Positions 22,672 through 32,975 of a stretch of DNA of 36,087 nt are shown here, piece by piece. The translations under genes were made by a program, and so were the position numbers. The stretch is from Desulfarculus sp. (GTDB lineage Bacteria; Desulfobacterota; Desulfarculia; Desulfarculales; Desulfarculaceae), in NCBI GenBank assembly GCA_003605055.1, contig QZKP01000030.1:1-36087 (forward strand), written 5' to 3'. The first letter of the stretch is position 1, and the number at the start of each line of letters is the position of its first letter. Below the pieces are notes generated by a model that was given only the letters and a program-made list of their open reading frames with translations, was not told the origin of the DNA and ran no database searches.

Positions 22672-23127
22672 ATGAAGAGGCTGAAGATGTTGCTCCCCTG
22701 GATGGCGGTTGTGATGGCGCTAGGCCTGCTTGGCGGTTGCGCGTCCGTGTGCGGGGTGGAGAAGGCGGCCCCCAAGGCCCCGCCCGCTCCGGTCGTGAAG
22801 AAATGGGAAGGCGCGGCTCCCAAGCCCGTCACCGAGAAGCCCGCCCCGGCGCCGATGCTGCCCACCACATACACCGTCGAAAAGTGCGACGATCTGTGGA
22901 GCATTTCGGCTAAGCCGCAGATCTACAACGATCCTTGGCTGTGGTGTCTGCTGTGGAACGCCAACAAGGACAAGATCAAGAACCCCAACAAGCTGAAGGT
23001 GGGTTTGGTCTTGCAGGTTCCGCGCAATGTGTCTGACGCGGACAAAGCCGCGGCGCGCAAGTGCTCCAAGAAGTTCCCCAAGTACAAGCCGCCCGCAGGG
23101 GCCAAGCGCTACTGCCCGCCGAAGTAG
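22672..23127 (+). CDS. LysM-domain lipoprotein
   Basis: 151 residues from ATG 22672, seven bases after AAGGAGG. The first 23 residues are a lipoprotein signal: two basic residues, a hydrophobic run, lipobox LLGGC with Cys 23 as the lipidated residue. A Pro/Lys/Ala-rich linker (28-64) leads to a LysM-type domain (about 65-118): TTYTVEKCDDLWSIS, then LWNANKDKIKNPNKLKVG and LVLQVP. It should bind peptidoglycan from the periplasmic side of a membrane. Five cysteines in the mature domain (for example C72 in VEKCDDLW and one in LWCLLW) may form disulfides. It has its own promoter and structured leader and is followed by a terminator, so it is monocistronic. Confidence 0.9.
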   Translation: MKRLKMLLPWMAVVMALGLLGGCASVCGVEKAAPKAPPAPVVKKWEGAAPKPVTEKPAPAPMLPTTYTVEKCDDLWSISAKPQIYNDPWLWCLLWNANKDKIKNPNKLKVGLVLQVPRNVSDADKAAARKCSKKFPKYKPPAGAKRYCPPK

Positions 23128-23197
23128 TAGGGCCAGACATAACCCGGGCCGGGCTATGCTGAAAAGCGGTCCGGTTCCGCAATAAACATTGCTAACG

Positions 23198-23237
23198 GAA
23201 GGGGGCACCCTGCTGGGTGTCCCCTTCTGTAATTTTA
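23198..23237 (+). terminator. Intrinsic terminator after the LysM lipoprotein gene
   Basis: A 13-pair stem (GAAGGGGGCACCC, 23198-23210, with GGGTGTCCCCTTC, 23215-23227; one G-U) closed by a TGCT loop and followed by TGTAATTTTA. Confidence 0.88.
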
Positions 23238-23307
23238 TGCGCGCACCAGGTTGTTTTTTTCCTATCCGCCGTTAGTCTTACCGGCACAACCTCAAGAGAG
23301 AAATGCC

Positions 23308-25173
23308 ATGGCCACTTGGAACCCGCGCCGCAGACTGCTGGAACACCGGCATGCGCCTCATTTCGTGGGCCTGATGGAGCCCGGCGAACCCCAGCTCTAC
23401 CGGGGTCTGTTCCCCTATGACGAGGTGTGCCGCATCGATTTCGACCATAAGGTGCAGCCGCTGGACCCGCCGGAGCAGATGCAGATCACCGACACCACCT
23501 TCCGCGACGGGCAACAGGCGCGGCCGCCCTACAAAGCCAAGCAAATCGTGGACCTGTATAACCTGCTGCACAAGCTCTCCGGCCCCAAGGGCATCATCCA
23601 CCAGTGCGAGTTTTTCCTCTACAGCGCCCGCGACCGCGAGGCGGTGGAGGGCTGCCTGGCCCTGGGGCGCCGCTTCCCGGAGGTCACCGGCTGGGTGCGG
23701 GCCAACAAGAAGGAGCTGGATACGGTCAAGCAGATGGGGCTCAAGGAGACCGGCATCCTGACCTCGGTGAGCGACTACCACCTTTACCATAAAATGAATC
23801 TGTCCCGGCGCAAGGCTCTGGACCACTACCTGGGCGTGGTCAAGGACGCCCTGAACCTGGGCCTGATCCCCCGCTGCCACTTCGAGGACCTGACCCGGGC
23901 GGACATCTACGGCTTCGTGGTGCCCTTTGCCCTGGAGCTGGCCAAGCTCAGGGAGGAGTCGGGCATCCCCATCAAGATTCGGCTCTGCGACACCATGGGC
24001 TATGGGGTCACCTACCCCGGCGCGGCCCTGCCCCGCAGCGTGCCCAAACTGGTGCGGGCCATGATCGAGGACGCGGCCTGCCCGGGCAAGCTTATGGAGT
24101 GGCACGGGCACAACGATTTCTACAAGGTGCTGATCAACGCCTCTACCGCCTGGCTCTATGGCTGCGCGGCGGCCAACGGCACCCTGCTGGGCTTCGGCGA
24201 ACGCACCGGCAACACGCCCCTGGAGGCCCTGGTCATCGAGTACATCGCCCTGCGGGGCAAGAGCGACGGCATAGACACCACGGTCATCACCGAGATCGCC
24301 GAGTATTTCGAGAAGGAGATCGGCTACCGCATCCCGCCCACCGCGCCCTTCGTGGGACGCGACTTCAACTCCACCAGCGCCGGCATCCACGCCGACGGCC
24401 TGATCAAGAACCCGGAGATATACAATATCTTCGACACCGAAAAGATATTGGGCCGTCCCTACACCATAGCCATCAACGACAAGAGCGGGGCCGCGGCCAT
24501 CGCCCATTGGGTGAACCAGCGGCTCAAGCTGACCGGGGACAAGGCGGTGGACAAGCGCCACCCGGGCATCGTCAAGATATCCAAGTGGGTGAATGAGCAG
24601 TACGAGGACGGACGCCTGACCACCATCGGCAATTCGGAGCTGGAGGTGGTGGCCCGCAAGCACCTGCCCGAGCTGTTCCTGAGCGAGTTCGACCGCCTCA
24701 AGGAGCGCGCCCGCCGCTGGGCCCTGGAGCTGGGCCGCGAGGTCATAGACCGCCGCGAGCTCAAGACCATGGCCCCGGCGGTGATCGAGCCGGTGCTGCA
24801 GGAGTTCCTGGACAAGAACCCCTTTATCCAGTTCTTGTACGTGGTCAACCCGCAGGGCTACAAGATCACCAAGAACATCACCAACATCGTGGACCGGGCC
24901 AAGTATTCCCGGGCCATGCTGGACACCGACTTCAGCGACCGCGACTGGTTCACCAAGCCCCTGAAGGACGGCAAGGTGCACGTGAGCGAGTTTTACACCA
25001 GCAAGATCACCGGCGCCCTGTGCATCACGGTCAGCGGCCCGGTGCGCGACGACCACGACAACATGGTGGCCGTGCTGGGCGCGGACATCCGCTTCGAGGA
25101 CCTGGCCAAGCTGGAGGACGAGGAGGCCCGCGGGGAGTTGGTCCCGGCCGCGCGCGAGGCCGGCAAGGCCTAA
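23308..25173 (+). CDS. Probable Re-citrate synthase with C-terminal Cache-like domain
   Basis: 621 residues from ATG 23308 (AGAGAG upstream; the earlier frame start lacks a ribosome site). Residues 55-400 are an HMGL/isopropylmalate-synthase barrel: DTTFRDGQQ (62-70), metal ligands in EWHGHND (264-270, H266/H268), GFGERTGN (295-302) and RDFNSTSAGIHADGL. This subgroup includes the Re-type citrate synthases of clostridia and syntrophic or sulfate-reducing Deltaproteobacteria, which condense acetyl-CoA with oxaloacetate. Homocitrate or other acyl transfers remain possible. Residues 505-600 (FLYVVNPQGY to VAVLGADI, with DRDWFTKPL and HVSEFYTSKITG) look like a Cache sensor domain, yet there is no signal or membrane segment. 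Next come the propionate-pathway genes, which fits a central-carbon role. Confidence 0.78.
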   Translation: MATWNPRRRLLEHRHAPHFVGLMEPGEPQLYRGLFPYDEVCRIDFDHKVQPLDPPEQMQITDTTFRDGQQARPPYKAKQIVDLYNLLHKLSGPKGIIHQCEFFLYSARDREAVEGCLALGRRFPEVTGWVRANKKELDTVKQMGLKETGILTSVSDYHLYHKMNLSRRKALDHYLGVVKDALNLGLIPRCHFEDLTRADIYGFVVPFALELAKLREESGIPIKIRLCDTMGYGVTYPGAALPRSVPKLVRAMIEDAACPGKLMEWHGHNDFYKVLINASTAWLYGCAAANGTLLGFGERTGNTPLEALVIEYIALRGKSDGIDTTVITEIAEYFEKEIGYRIPPTAPFVGRDFNSTSAGIHADGLIKNPEIYNIFDTEKILGRPYTIAINDKSGAAAIAHWVNQRLKLTGDKAVDKRHPGIVKISKWVNEQYEDGRLTTIGNSELEVVARKHLPELFLSEFDRLKERARRWALELGREVIDRRELKTMAPAVIEPVLQEFLDKNPFIQFLYVVNPQGYKITKNITNIVDRAKYSRAMLDTDFSDRDWFTKPLKDGKVHVSEFYTSKITGALCITVSGPVRDDHDNMVAVLGADIRFEDLAKLEDEEARGELVPAAREAGKA

Positions 25174-25177
25174 AAAC

Positions 25178-25207
25178 TTGACAAGAATTACGGCTCCGTA
25201 ATATCCT
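25178..25207 (+). promoter_or_regulatory. Promoter of the biotin carrier / carboxyltransferase / mutase genes
   Basis: TTGACA (25178-25183, perfect), 18 bases, TATCCT (25202-25207, four of six). The spacer is occupied by a perfect palindrome (25187-25202). Confidence 0.55.
25187..25202. promoter_or_regulatory. Operator candidate ATTACGG-CT-CCGTAAT
   Basis: Perfect 7-bp inverted repeat with a 2-base centre, lying exactly between the -35 and -10 elements. A repressor here would block polymerase; MerR-type activators also bind spacer palindromes but usually with a 19-20 base spacer. Confidence 0.55.
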
Positions 25208-25241
25208 GCGGGGACCTTTGGGTAAATGGTGTGATTTCAGA

Positions 25242-25264
25242 CCGCGGCCCTGGCCGGGCCGCGG
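25242..25264 (+). other. Strong GC hairpin in the biotin-carrier leader
   Basis: CCGCGGCCC-TGGCC-GGGCCGCGG: a 9-bp perfect stem ending nine bases before the AGGAGG of the next gene. No T run follows, so it is not a terminator; it may stabilise the mRNA or limit ribosome access. Confidence 0.5.
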
Positions 25265-25284
25265 CTAAATTAGGAGGTTGAGCC

Positions 25285-25497
25285 TTGGCAGAGATTAAAG
25301 CACCCATGGGCGGCAAGGTCATCAAGGTCTCGGTGAAGGTTGGTGACAGCATAGCCGAGGACGATGAGGTGGCCGTGCTGGAGGCCATGAAGATGGAGAT
25401 GCCCATACTGTCCGAAGAAGACGGCACGGTGGCCGAGGTCAAGGTAGAAGCCGGCCAGACGGTAGAGGCCGAACAAGTGCTGGTTGTCCTGAACTGA
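25285..25497 (+). CDS. Biotin carboxyl carrier protein
   Basis: 70 residues, TTG start with AGGAGG upstream. A single biotinyl domain (barrel-sandwich): MAEIKAPMGGKV start and VLEAMKME with the biotinylated Lys in AMKM, about 35 residues before the end. It carries CO2 on biotin for the carboxyltransferase encoded next. It is shorter than the 120-170 residue carriers, with no Pro/Ala hinge, as seen in sodium-pump decarboxylases and methylmalonyl-CoA carboxyltransferases. No biotin carboxylase subunit is in the window. Confidence 0.93.
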   Translation: MAEIKAPMGGKVIKVSVKVGDSIAEDDEVAVLEAMKMEMPILSEEDGTVAEVKVEAGQTVEAEQVLVVLN

Positions 25498-25499
25498 TC

Positions 25500-25580
25500 G
25501 GGGTCCAGGCCCCGCCAAGTAGCGCAGCTGCGGGCTGCCGGAGACTGGACCCCGGTCCGGGCTTTGCAGCCCGCATCTTT
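25500..25580 (+). ncRNA. Interlocking stems with T run between carrier and carboxyltransferase genes
   Basis: Stem A: GGGGTCCAG (25500-25508) with CTGGACCCC (25545-25553), 9 perfect pairs. Stem B: GCGGGCTGC (25530-25538) with GCAGCCCGC (25566-25574), 9 perfect pairs, followed by ATCTTTTTG. The 5' arm of B lies inside A and its 3' arm outside, so the two either form a pseudoknot or exclude each other. B plus T run resembles a terminator. This may be an attenuator, or a partial terminator that sets subunit ratios. Confidence 0.55.
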
Positions 25581-25649
25581 TTGTCCTGGCGCAGAGACCG
25601 GCGGCCGCTGATCCCCCGGCTGAAAGTCAGACTCCAGGAGGTTTAGGTC

Positions 25650-27215
25650 ATGGCAGGCGTTCCCGTCACTACCAGGGAGAAGATAGAGGACCTGAAACGG
25701 CGCGACGGGCAGGCCCAACTGGGCGGCGGCCCGGAGCGCATAGAGGCCCAGCACGCCAAGGGCAAGATGACCGCCCGCGAGCGCGTGCAGGCCCTGCTGG
25801 ACAAGGACACCTTCGAGGAGTTCGACCGCTTCGTGGTGCACCGCTGCACCGACTTCGGAATGGAGCGGCAGAAGATCCCCGGCGACGGCGTGGTCACCGG
25901 CCACGGCCGCATCAACGGCCGCCAGGTGTTCGTCTTCAGCCAGGACTTCACCGTCTTCGGCGGCTCGTTGTCCGGGACCTTCGGCGAGAAGGTGGTCAAG
26001 GTGATGGACCTGGCGGTCAAGGCCGGCGCCCCCATCATCGGACTCAACGACTCGGGCGGGGCCCGCATCCAGGAGGGCGTGGTCTCCCTGGGCTCCTACG
26101 GCGAGATATTCAGGCGCAACGTGCTCTCCAGCGGGGTGGTGCCCCAGATCAGCGCCATCCTGGGCCCCTGCGCCGGCGGGGCGGTGTACAGCCCGGCCAT
26201 CACCGACTTCATCTTCATGGTGGACCAGACCTCCTACATGCACATCACCGGCCCGGCGGTGATAAAGACCGTCACCGGCGAGGAGGTGACCTCCGAAACC
26301 CTGGGCGGGGCCAAGGTGCACAACAACAAGAGCGGGGTGGCCCAGTTCATGGCCGCCAACGACGAAGAGTGCCTGGAGATGATCCGCACCCTGCTCTCCT
26401 ACCTGCCCAGCAACTGGGAGGAGAAGCCGCCGGACAAGCACGTGGGCGACCCGGCCAGCCGCACCGCCCCGGAGCTGGACGATTTCATCCCCGACAACCC
26501 CAAGACCCCCTACAACATGAAGAAGCTGATCAAGACCGTGGTGGACGCCGACAGCTTCTTCGAGGTGTCCAAGGGCTGGGGCAAGAATATGATCACCGCC
26601 TTCGCCCGCCTGGGCGGCATGGTGGTGGGTATCGTGGCCAACAACCCCATGCACCTGGCCGGCTGCCTGGACATAGACGCCTCGCGCAAGTGCGCCCGCT
26701 TCGTGCGCTTCTGCGATGCCTTCAACATCCCGGTGGTGACCTTCGTGGACGTGCCCGGCTTCCTGCCCGGCATCCAGCAGGAGTACGGCGGCATCATCTG
26801 CCACGGCTCCAAGGTGATCTACGCCTACTGCGAGGCCACGGTGCCCCTGATCACCCTGATCACCCGCAAGGCCTACGGCGGCGCCTACGACGTGATGGGC
26901 TCCAAGCACCACGGCGCGGACATCAACTTCGCCTACCCCACCGCCGAGATCGCGGTGATGGGCCCCGAGGGCGCGGTGAACATCGTCTTCCGCAAGGAGC
27001 TGGACAAAGCCGCGGACAAGGCCGCCACCTACCAGGAGCTGGTCAGCGAGTACCGGGCCAAGTTCGCCAGCCCCTACCGGGCCGCCGAGCTGGGCTACAT
27101 TGACGAGATCATCCTGCCCAGCCAGACCCGGGGCAAGCTGATCCGGGCCCTGGAGGCCCTGAAGAACAAGCGCACCTTCCGGCCCGTGCGCCGCCACGGC
27201 AACGTGCCGCTGTAG
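25650..27215 (+). CDS. Acyl-CoA carboxyltransferase (propionyl-/methylmalonyl-CoA type)
   Basis: 521 residues, ATG with CCAGGAGG upstream. Two crotonase-like halves of a biotin-dependent carboxyltransferase: N-terminal [18 protein letters not shown] and [18 protein letters not shown]-terminal [18 protein letters not shown] and [31 protein letters not shown]. These match PccB/MmdA and the 12S transcarboxylase subunit. With the preceding biotin carrier and following mutase, it moves CO2 between biotin and propionyl-CoA or (S)-methylmalonyl-CoA. Decarboxylase, carboxylase and transcarboxylase versions cannot be separated without the missing partner subunits. Eleven bases separate it from the mutase gene. 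Confidence 0.94.
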   Translation: MAGVPVTTREKIEDLKRRDGQAQLGGGPERIEAQHAKGKMTARERVQALLDKDTFEEFDRFVVHRCTDFGMERQKIPGDGVVTGHGRINGRQVFVFSQDFTVFGGSLSGTFGEKVVKVMDLAVKAGAPIIGLNDSGGARIQEGVVSLGSYGEIFRRNVLSSGVVPQISAILGPCAGGAVYSPAITDFIFMVDQTSYMHITGPAVIKTVTGEEVTSETLGGAKVHNNKSGVAQFMAANDEECLEMIRTLLSYLPSNWEEKPPDKHVGDPASRTAPELDDFIPDNPKTPYNMKKLIKTVVDADSFFEVSKGWGKNMITAFARLGGMVVGIVANNPMHLAGCLDIDASRKCARFVRFCDAFNIPVVTFVDVPGFLPGIQQEYGGIICHGSKVIYAYCEATVPLITLITRKAYGGAYDVMGSKHHGADINFAYPTAEIAVMGPEGAVNIVFRKELDKAADKAATYQELVSEYRAKFASPYRAAELGYIDEIILPSQTRGKLIRALEALKNKRTFRPVRRHGNVPL

Positions 27216-27226
27216 AGGAAGAGCCC

Positions 27227-28882
<1,656 letters not shown>

Positions 28883-28892
28883 GAGAGTTGCC

Positions 28893-29288
28893 ATGCGCAA
28901 GATAAGAGTTCTGGCGGCCAAGCCCGGCCTGGACGGCCACGACCGGGGGGTGAAGGTCATCGCCGCGGCCCTGCGCGACGCGGGCATGGAGGTGATCTAC
29001 ACGGGCTTAAGGCAGACGCCCGAGCAGATCGTCAACACCGCCATGCAGGAGGACGTGGACGTCATCGCGCTCTCCATCCTCTCCGGCGCCCACGACTACC
29101 TGTTCCCGGAGGTGATGAAGCTGGTCCGGGGAAAGGGCCTGGAGGACGTGCTGGTGCTGGGCGGTGGGGTGATACCCGAGAGCGACGTGCCGGCCATGAA
29201 ACAGGCCGGCGTGGCCGACATCTTCGGCCCGGGCACGGCCACCAGCAAGATCGTGGACTACATAAAGCAGAACGTGAAGCGCAAGTAG
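28893..29288 (+). CDS. Methylmalonyl-CoA mutase, B12-binding (small) subunit
   Basis: 131 residues. Cobalamin-binding Rossmann domain with [10 protein letters not shown] near residue 10 (the DxHxxG motif, His being the lower cobalt ligand), then [11 protein letters not shown] and [10 protein letters not shown]. It completes the enzyme of the preceding gene, ten bases away, with AGGAG before its ATG. No chaperone (MeaB type) or epimerase follows; a terminator ends the operon. Confidence 0.96.
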   Translation: MRKIRVLAAKPGLDGHDRGVKVIAAALRDAGMEVIYTGLRQTPEQIVNTAMQEDVDVIALSILSGAHDYLFPEVMKLVRGKGLEDVLVLGGGVIPESDVPAMKQAGVADIFGPGTATSKIVDYIKQNVKRK

Positions 29289-29310
29289 AGAAGCCACCAC
29301 TGGCGCCGTA

Positions 29311-29346
29311 AAAAAAGGCGGCCCCATCGGGGCCGCCTTATTTATG
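29311..29346. terminator. Bidirectional terminator between mutase and ior operons
   Basis: AAGGCGGCCCC (29315-29325) and GGGGCCGCCTT (29329-29339) form an 11-bp stem with an ATC loop. An A run precedes it (T run on the minus strand) and ATTTAT follows, so it serves both convergent operons. Confidence 0.88.
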
Positions 29347-29360
29347 GCGGGGTCGTAGCT

Positions 29361-29978
29361 CTAGGCCGCCGCCGCCAGCTCCGCGCCCTTGGCCAGGGCC
29401 CGGCGGTTCACGCCCATCTTGGACTCCGGGAACATGGCGCCCAGGGCCGCCTCCATCTCCCCCGCGCCGATGGGCAGTAGCCCCGTGGCCCCCAGGGCCC
29501 CCAGCATGATCACGTTGGCCAGGATGGGGTTGCCCAGGGTGAGGGCCGTCTCGGTGGCCGGCAGCCAGTACAACTTGGCGCAGTTCTCGCTGAGCGCCTG
29601 CTTTAGCTCGGCCAGCTCCGGGTAGCGGTCCGCGCCGGCGATGACGTTCAGCGGCAGCAGGGGCCGGTCGTTGGTCAACACCACCACGCCCGGGTGGCCG
29701 TAGGTGCCCAGCACGCGCAGGGCCTCCAGGGGCTCCAGGCTCACCAGGGCCGCGGCGCTGTGGGCCGGGATGACCGGGCCCATGACCTTCTCCTGGGTCA
29801 CCCGCACCATGCTCATCACCGGCCCGCCCCGCTGGGACAGGCCGTAGGTCTCGCCCACGGTCACCTGATAGCCCGCGGCCAACAGGGCCCGGCCCAGCAC
29901 CTGGCTGGCCAGCACGTTGCCCTGGCCGCCCACGCCGGTGACGATCAGGTCCAGGGGCTCTTGATCGAGAGCCTTCAT
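29361..29978 (-). CDS. iorB: Indolepyruvate:ferredoxin oxidoreductase, beta subunit
   Basis: 205 residues from ATG 29978 (AAGGAGG upstream); a longer frame to 30038 would overlap iorA by 60 bases and lacks a ribosome site. It is the gamma-type domain of 2-oxoacid:ferredoxin oxidoreductases: IVTGVGGQGNVLASQVLG, then GETYGLSQRGGPVMS. With IorA it oxidatively decarboxylates arylpyruvates, such as those from aromatic amino acids, to aryl-acyl-CoA and reduces ferredoxin. It overlaps the iorA stop by 4 bases (ATGA). Confidence 0.93.
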   Translation of the reverse strand: MKALDQEPLDLIVTGVGGQGNVLASQVLGRALLAAGYQVTVGETYGLSQRGGPVMSMVRVTQEKVMGPVIPAHSAAALVSLEPLEALRVLGTYGHPGVVVLTNDRPLLPLNVIAGADRYPELAELKQALSENCAKLYWLPATETALTLGNPILANVIMLGALGATGLLPIGAGEMEAALGAMFPESKMGVNRRALAKGAELAAAA

Positions 29979-31900
29979 GCCGCGGCCTCCTTTCTGGGCT
30001 CGGCCTGGATGGCGCCGGCCGGGCAGATCTGGGTGCATACCCCGCAGCCCACGCAGACCACCGGGTCTATCATTGCCTTGCCCGCGGCCTCGTCAAAGAA
30101 CAGGCCCGGGCAGCGGAACACGCGGGAGCAGAAGCGGTGGCAGCCGCAGTCCTGGCCGCGGCACTTGTCCTGGTCCACGCTCATAGTGTAAGGGTGGCCG
30201 CCGCGCTTGTTCTGCACCAGGGCGCAGACCCGCCGCAGAATCAGGGCGCGCACCCCGCCGCTGGCCTGCACCGCGTCGTAGAGGGCCTGCTGGGTGGCCT
30301 GCATATCGTAAGGGTCCACCACCTGACAGGGCACGCCCAGGGCCTTGAGCACCGTCTCCGGGTCAAGCTGGGTGCCCTCGCGGCCGGTGGCGGTCTGGCC
30401 GGTGCCGGGGTGGGGCTGGAAGCCGGTCATGGCCGTGGCCGAGTTGTCCAGCACCACCAGCACGAAGTCCGAGCGGTTCCAGCGGGCGTTGATGATGGCC
30501 GGCAGGGCGGCGTGGAAGAAGGTGCTGTCGCCCACGGTGGTGATCACCGGCTGCGTGAATCCCTGGCCGCGCAACTGGCCCAGGCCGCCGGCCACCCCCG
30601 GGCCCGAGCCCATGCAGTGCACCGCGTTGGCCCGCTTGAAGCCGGTGGGCAGCATGGCCAGGGAGTAGCAGCCGATGTCGCCGCTGACCAGGCCGTCGCG
30701 GCCGTCCACGGCCAGCACCTGCTTCATGGCCCAGAAGCTGGCCCGGTGCGGGCAGCCGGGGCAGAAGCCGAACTCCCGCGGCGGCACCAGGGCCGCCACC
30801 CGCTCTGCCACCCGCTCCAAATAGGCCGGGTCCACGGTGGCCGGCTCGCGGCCCAGGATCTGGCCCAGGGCCGAGGCCAGCACGTCCGGGCTCAGCTCGC
30901 CCACCGGCGGGGTGTGGCCGGTGGCCGCGCCGAAGAAGCGCTTGACTCCCAGCTCCGGGGCGTGCTGGGCGTAGAGGGCCTTGACCCCGTCCTCGATGAA
31001 GGGGTCCACCTCCTCGGCGAAGAGTATCTGCTCGGTGGAGGCCAGGTGCTTGAGCAGCAGCGCCTCGTCCAGGGGCCAGGTGCAGCCCAGCTTGAGCAGC
31101 CCCACCCGGCTAGCCACGCCCAGGCGGTCCCGGGCCTCGCCCGCGTACAGGGCGCTGCTGGCCGAGGCGATGACTAAGAGCTCCGGCCGCTCCGGGCCGC
31201 GGTAGGCATTGAAGCCGGCCGCGGACATGATGCGTCCGGCCTGGGCCAGCTTCTCCAGCATCACCCGGTGGCGGGGCACGGTGGGCAGGGTGTGCCAGGC
31301 CACCTTGGGGTCCCAGTAGGGCCGGGGCCGCGAGGCGGGCAGGGGGCCGGGAGTCACGCCGGCCCGGGTGTGGCTCAGGCGGCTGATGGAGCGCAGCACC
31401 ACCAGGTTGCCGATCTGCTCGCTCAACTCGAAGGCGAAGCGCATCATGGCCAGGCACTCGGCCGGCGTGGAGGGCTCCAGCAGGGGCAGCTCGGCCAGCT
31501 TGGCGATGAAGCGGGCGTCCTGCTCGTTGGTGGAGGATATGGAGCCGGGGTCGTCGGCGGTGACCAGGACGATGCCGCCCTTGGTGCCGCTGATGGTCAG
31601 GTTGCAGATGAAGTCCTGGCAGACGTTGACCCCGTTCTGCTTCATGGAGGCCATGGCGCGCAGGCCGGTGAAGGAGGCGCCGGCCGCGGCCTCCAGGGCC
31701 ACTTTCTCGTTGGCCGACCACTCCACGTAGATGCCGGCCGAGGCCGCCGAGTCGGCCAGGGACTCCAGGATCTCGCTGCTGGGGTTGCCGGGATAGGCCG
31801 CGGCCAGGCTCACGCCCGCCTCCAGGGCCCCGCGGGCGATGGCCTCGTTGCCCTGCAACAGGGTGCGCTGGCCGGGGGTTAGCTTGGTCAGGTCAGCCAT
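29975..31900 (-). CDS. iorA: Indolepyruvate:ferredoxin oxidoreductase, alpha subunit
   Basis: 641 residues from ATG 31900 (GGAGAG upstream). N-terminal pyrimidine-binding domain GNEAIARGALEAGVSLAAAY and YPGNPSSEI; thiamine-diphosphate domain in the second half with FCPGCPHR, SGDIGCYSLA, HCMGSGPGVAGGL and TTVGDSTFFHA; C-terminal ferredoxin domain with one cysteine-rich set (CRGQDCGCHRFCSRVFRC) and a standard CVGCGVCTQIC. Partner of IorB. Its start overlaps the upstream FrhB-like gene by 8 bases, so all three genes are translated as a unit. The longer frame into that gene is not coding. Confidence 0.95.
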   Translation of the reverse strand: MADLTKLTPGQRTLLQGNEAIARGALEAGVSLAAAYPGNPSSEILESLADSAASAGIYVEWSANEKVALEAAAGASFTGLRAMASMKQNGVNVCQDFICNLTISGTKGGIVLVTADDPGSISSTNEQDARFIAKLAELPLLEPSTPAECLAMMRFAFELSEQIGNLVVLRSISRLSHTRAGVTPGPLPASRPRPYWDPKVAWHTLPTVPRHRVMLEKLAQAGRIMSAAGFNAYRGPERPELLVIASASSALYAGEARDRLGVASRVGLLKLGCTWPLDEALLLKHLASTEQILFAEEVDPFIEDGVKALYAQHAPELGVKRFFGAATGHTPPVGELSPDVLASALGQILGREPATVDPAYLERVAERVAALVPPREFGFCPGCPHRASFWAMKQVLAVDGRDGLVSGDIGCYSLAMLPTGFKRANAVHCMGSGPGVAGGLGQLRGQGFTQPVITTVGDSTFFHAALPAIINARWNRSDFVLVVLDNSATAMTGFQPHPGTGQTATGREGTQLDPETVLKALGVPCQVVDPYDMQATQQALYDAVQASGGVRALILRRVCALVQNKRGGHPYTMSVDQDKCRGQDCGCHRFCSRVFRCPGLFFDEAAGKAMIDPVVCVGCGVCTQICPAGAIQAEPRKEAAA

Positions 31901-32975
31901 GCTGTCTCTCCGTGCGGGCCTGGGCGGCCCGGGCCCGCTTGTTCTCCGCCGCCTGCTTGAGGTGGGCCATCGACTCCGCGGCCGCCGGCTCCAGCTCCAG
32001 GCGGCCTCGCTCCCGCGCGCGCTCAATCAAGGCGGCCCCGGCCGGGGTGCGCACCAGAATGGTGTTCAAACCCGGCCGGCCCTCGCAGGCCCCCACGGAC
32101 AGGTCGGCCAGCTCGGCGGTCAGGTCCGGGCAAAAGGCGCAGCCGGGGAAGCGGATGTCGCGCAGCTTGGCGATGGGCAGCTCGCGCAAGCCGGCCTGGG
32201 TCCAGACCTGGAAGACGCCGGCCGGCGGAGGCGGAAAGTCGCTCTTGAGCACCGGCCCCTGCACGCCTTCTTCCTTGAGCAGGCCGCGCAGGGCCCGGGC
32301 CGGCAGGTTCATGGTGCAGAACAGGCCGACGACCAGGCCCAGGCGCTGGGCCGCGGCCGGGTAGCGGGGGTGGGCCTTCATGTTGGCCGCGGCCAGCACC
32401 TGGCAGGGCAGGCCCACCACGGCCAGGGGGTGGTCCGTGGGTTCGGCCAGGGCCCGGTTCAGCTCGCCCAGGGCCCCGCCGCCGGCATAGATGGAGCCGG
32501 CCGCGGCCAGCACCTCCTGCCGGTTACGGGCCCGGGCCCCCTGAGGCGCGCCGCGCTGGCCGGCCACGGTGACCACCGCCTCGCCCACCAGCCCTTCCTC
32601 CAAGGCCAAAGAGAGCAGTTCGCTGACCACGCCGCCGTACTGCGCCTTGCCCTGCAGGTCCGCGGCCGGGGCCCGGCCCTGCCAGGCCTGCTGCACCGGC
32701 CCGATGGGCGGCAGGTAGCTGCTGCCCAGGGCCTGGTGCAGCCTCTGGCGCCGCGCGGCCGGCTCCGGGGCCGGGTCCAGGGGGCAGAGGTCGATGCAGC
32801 GGCCCTCGCTCAGGCCGCAGGCGTCGGGCGCGGCCACCCGGCCGTCCAGGAAGATCAGGTGGGGGCAGAGGCCCAGGCAGGCCCCGCAGGCCACGCAGAG
32901 GCCCTCTGCTATGACTTGGCTCAGCAGACGGTCCAGGCAGGCCTCGGCAGCGGGAAGTTCAGCGGCAGCGCCCAT
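31893..32975 (-). CDS. FrhB/FdhB-family iron-sulfur flavoprotein
   Basis: 360 residues. The N-terminus has a ferredoxin-like set (CVACGACLGLC, about residues 27-37) and a later C-x5-C-x3-C (near 53-64). The middle and C-terminal parts show the coenzyme F420 hydrogenase/dehydrogenase beta-subunit pattern: QYGGVVSELLSLALEEG, VVGLPCQVLA, GLFCTMN, and RFPGCAFCPDLTAELADLSVG. Members reduce or oxidise F420, flavins or ferredoxin. In bacteria without F420 they serve as electron-transfer modules. It is the first gene of the frhB-iorA-iorB set, so it probably links Ior to another electron carrier. GGAG precedes the ATG. Confidence 0.88.
   Translation of the reverse strand: MGAAAELPAAEACLDRLLSQVIAEGLCVACGACLGLCPHLIFLDGRVAAPDACGLSEGRCIDLCPLDPAPEPAARRQRLHQALGSSYLPPIGPVQQAWQGRAPAADLQGKAQYGGVVSELLSLALEEGLVGEAVVTVAGQRGAPQGARARNRQEVLAAAGSIYAGGGALGELNRALAEPTDHPLAVVGLPCQVLAAANMKAHPRYPAAAQRLGLVVGLFCTMNLPARALRGLLKEEGVQGPVLKSDFPPPPAGVFQVWTQAGLRELPIAKLRDIRFPGCAFCPDLTAELADLSVGACEGRPGLNTILVRTPAGAALIERARERGRLELEPAAAESMAHLKQAAENKRARAAQARTERQHG

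Noticed and set aside
25500..25580. Cobalamin riboswitch
   Set aside because: The B12-dependent mutase downstream made this tempting and CCGGAGACTGG recalls a B12 box, but the rest of the conserved core and the length (about 200 bases) are missing.
25188..27197. 669-codon open frame opposite the carrier and carboxyltransferase genes
   Set aside because: No ribosome site, His/Gly/Val-rich composition and no recognisable domain; the plus strand encodes clear enzymes.
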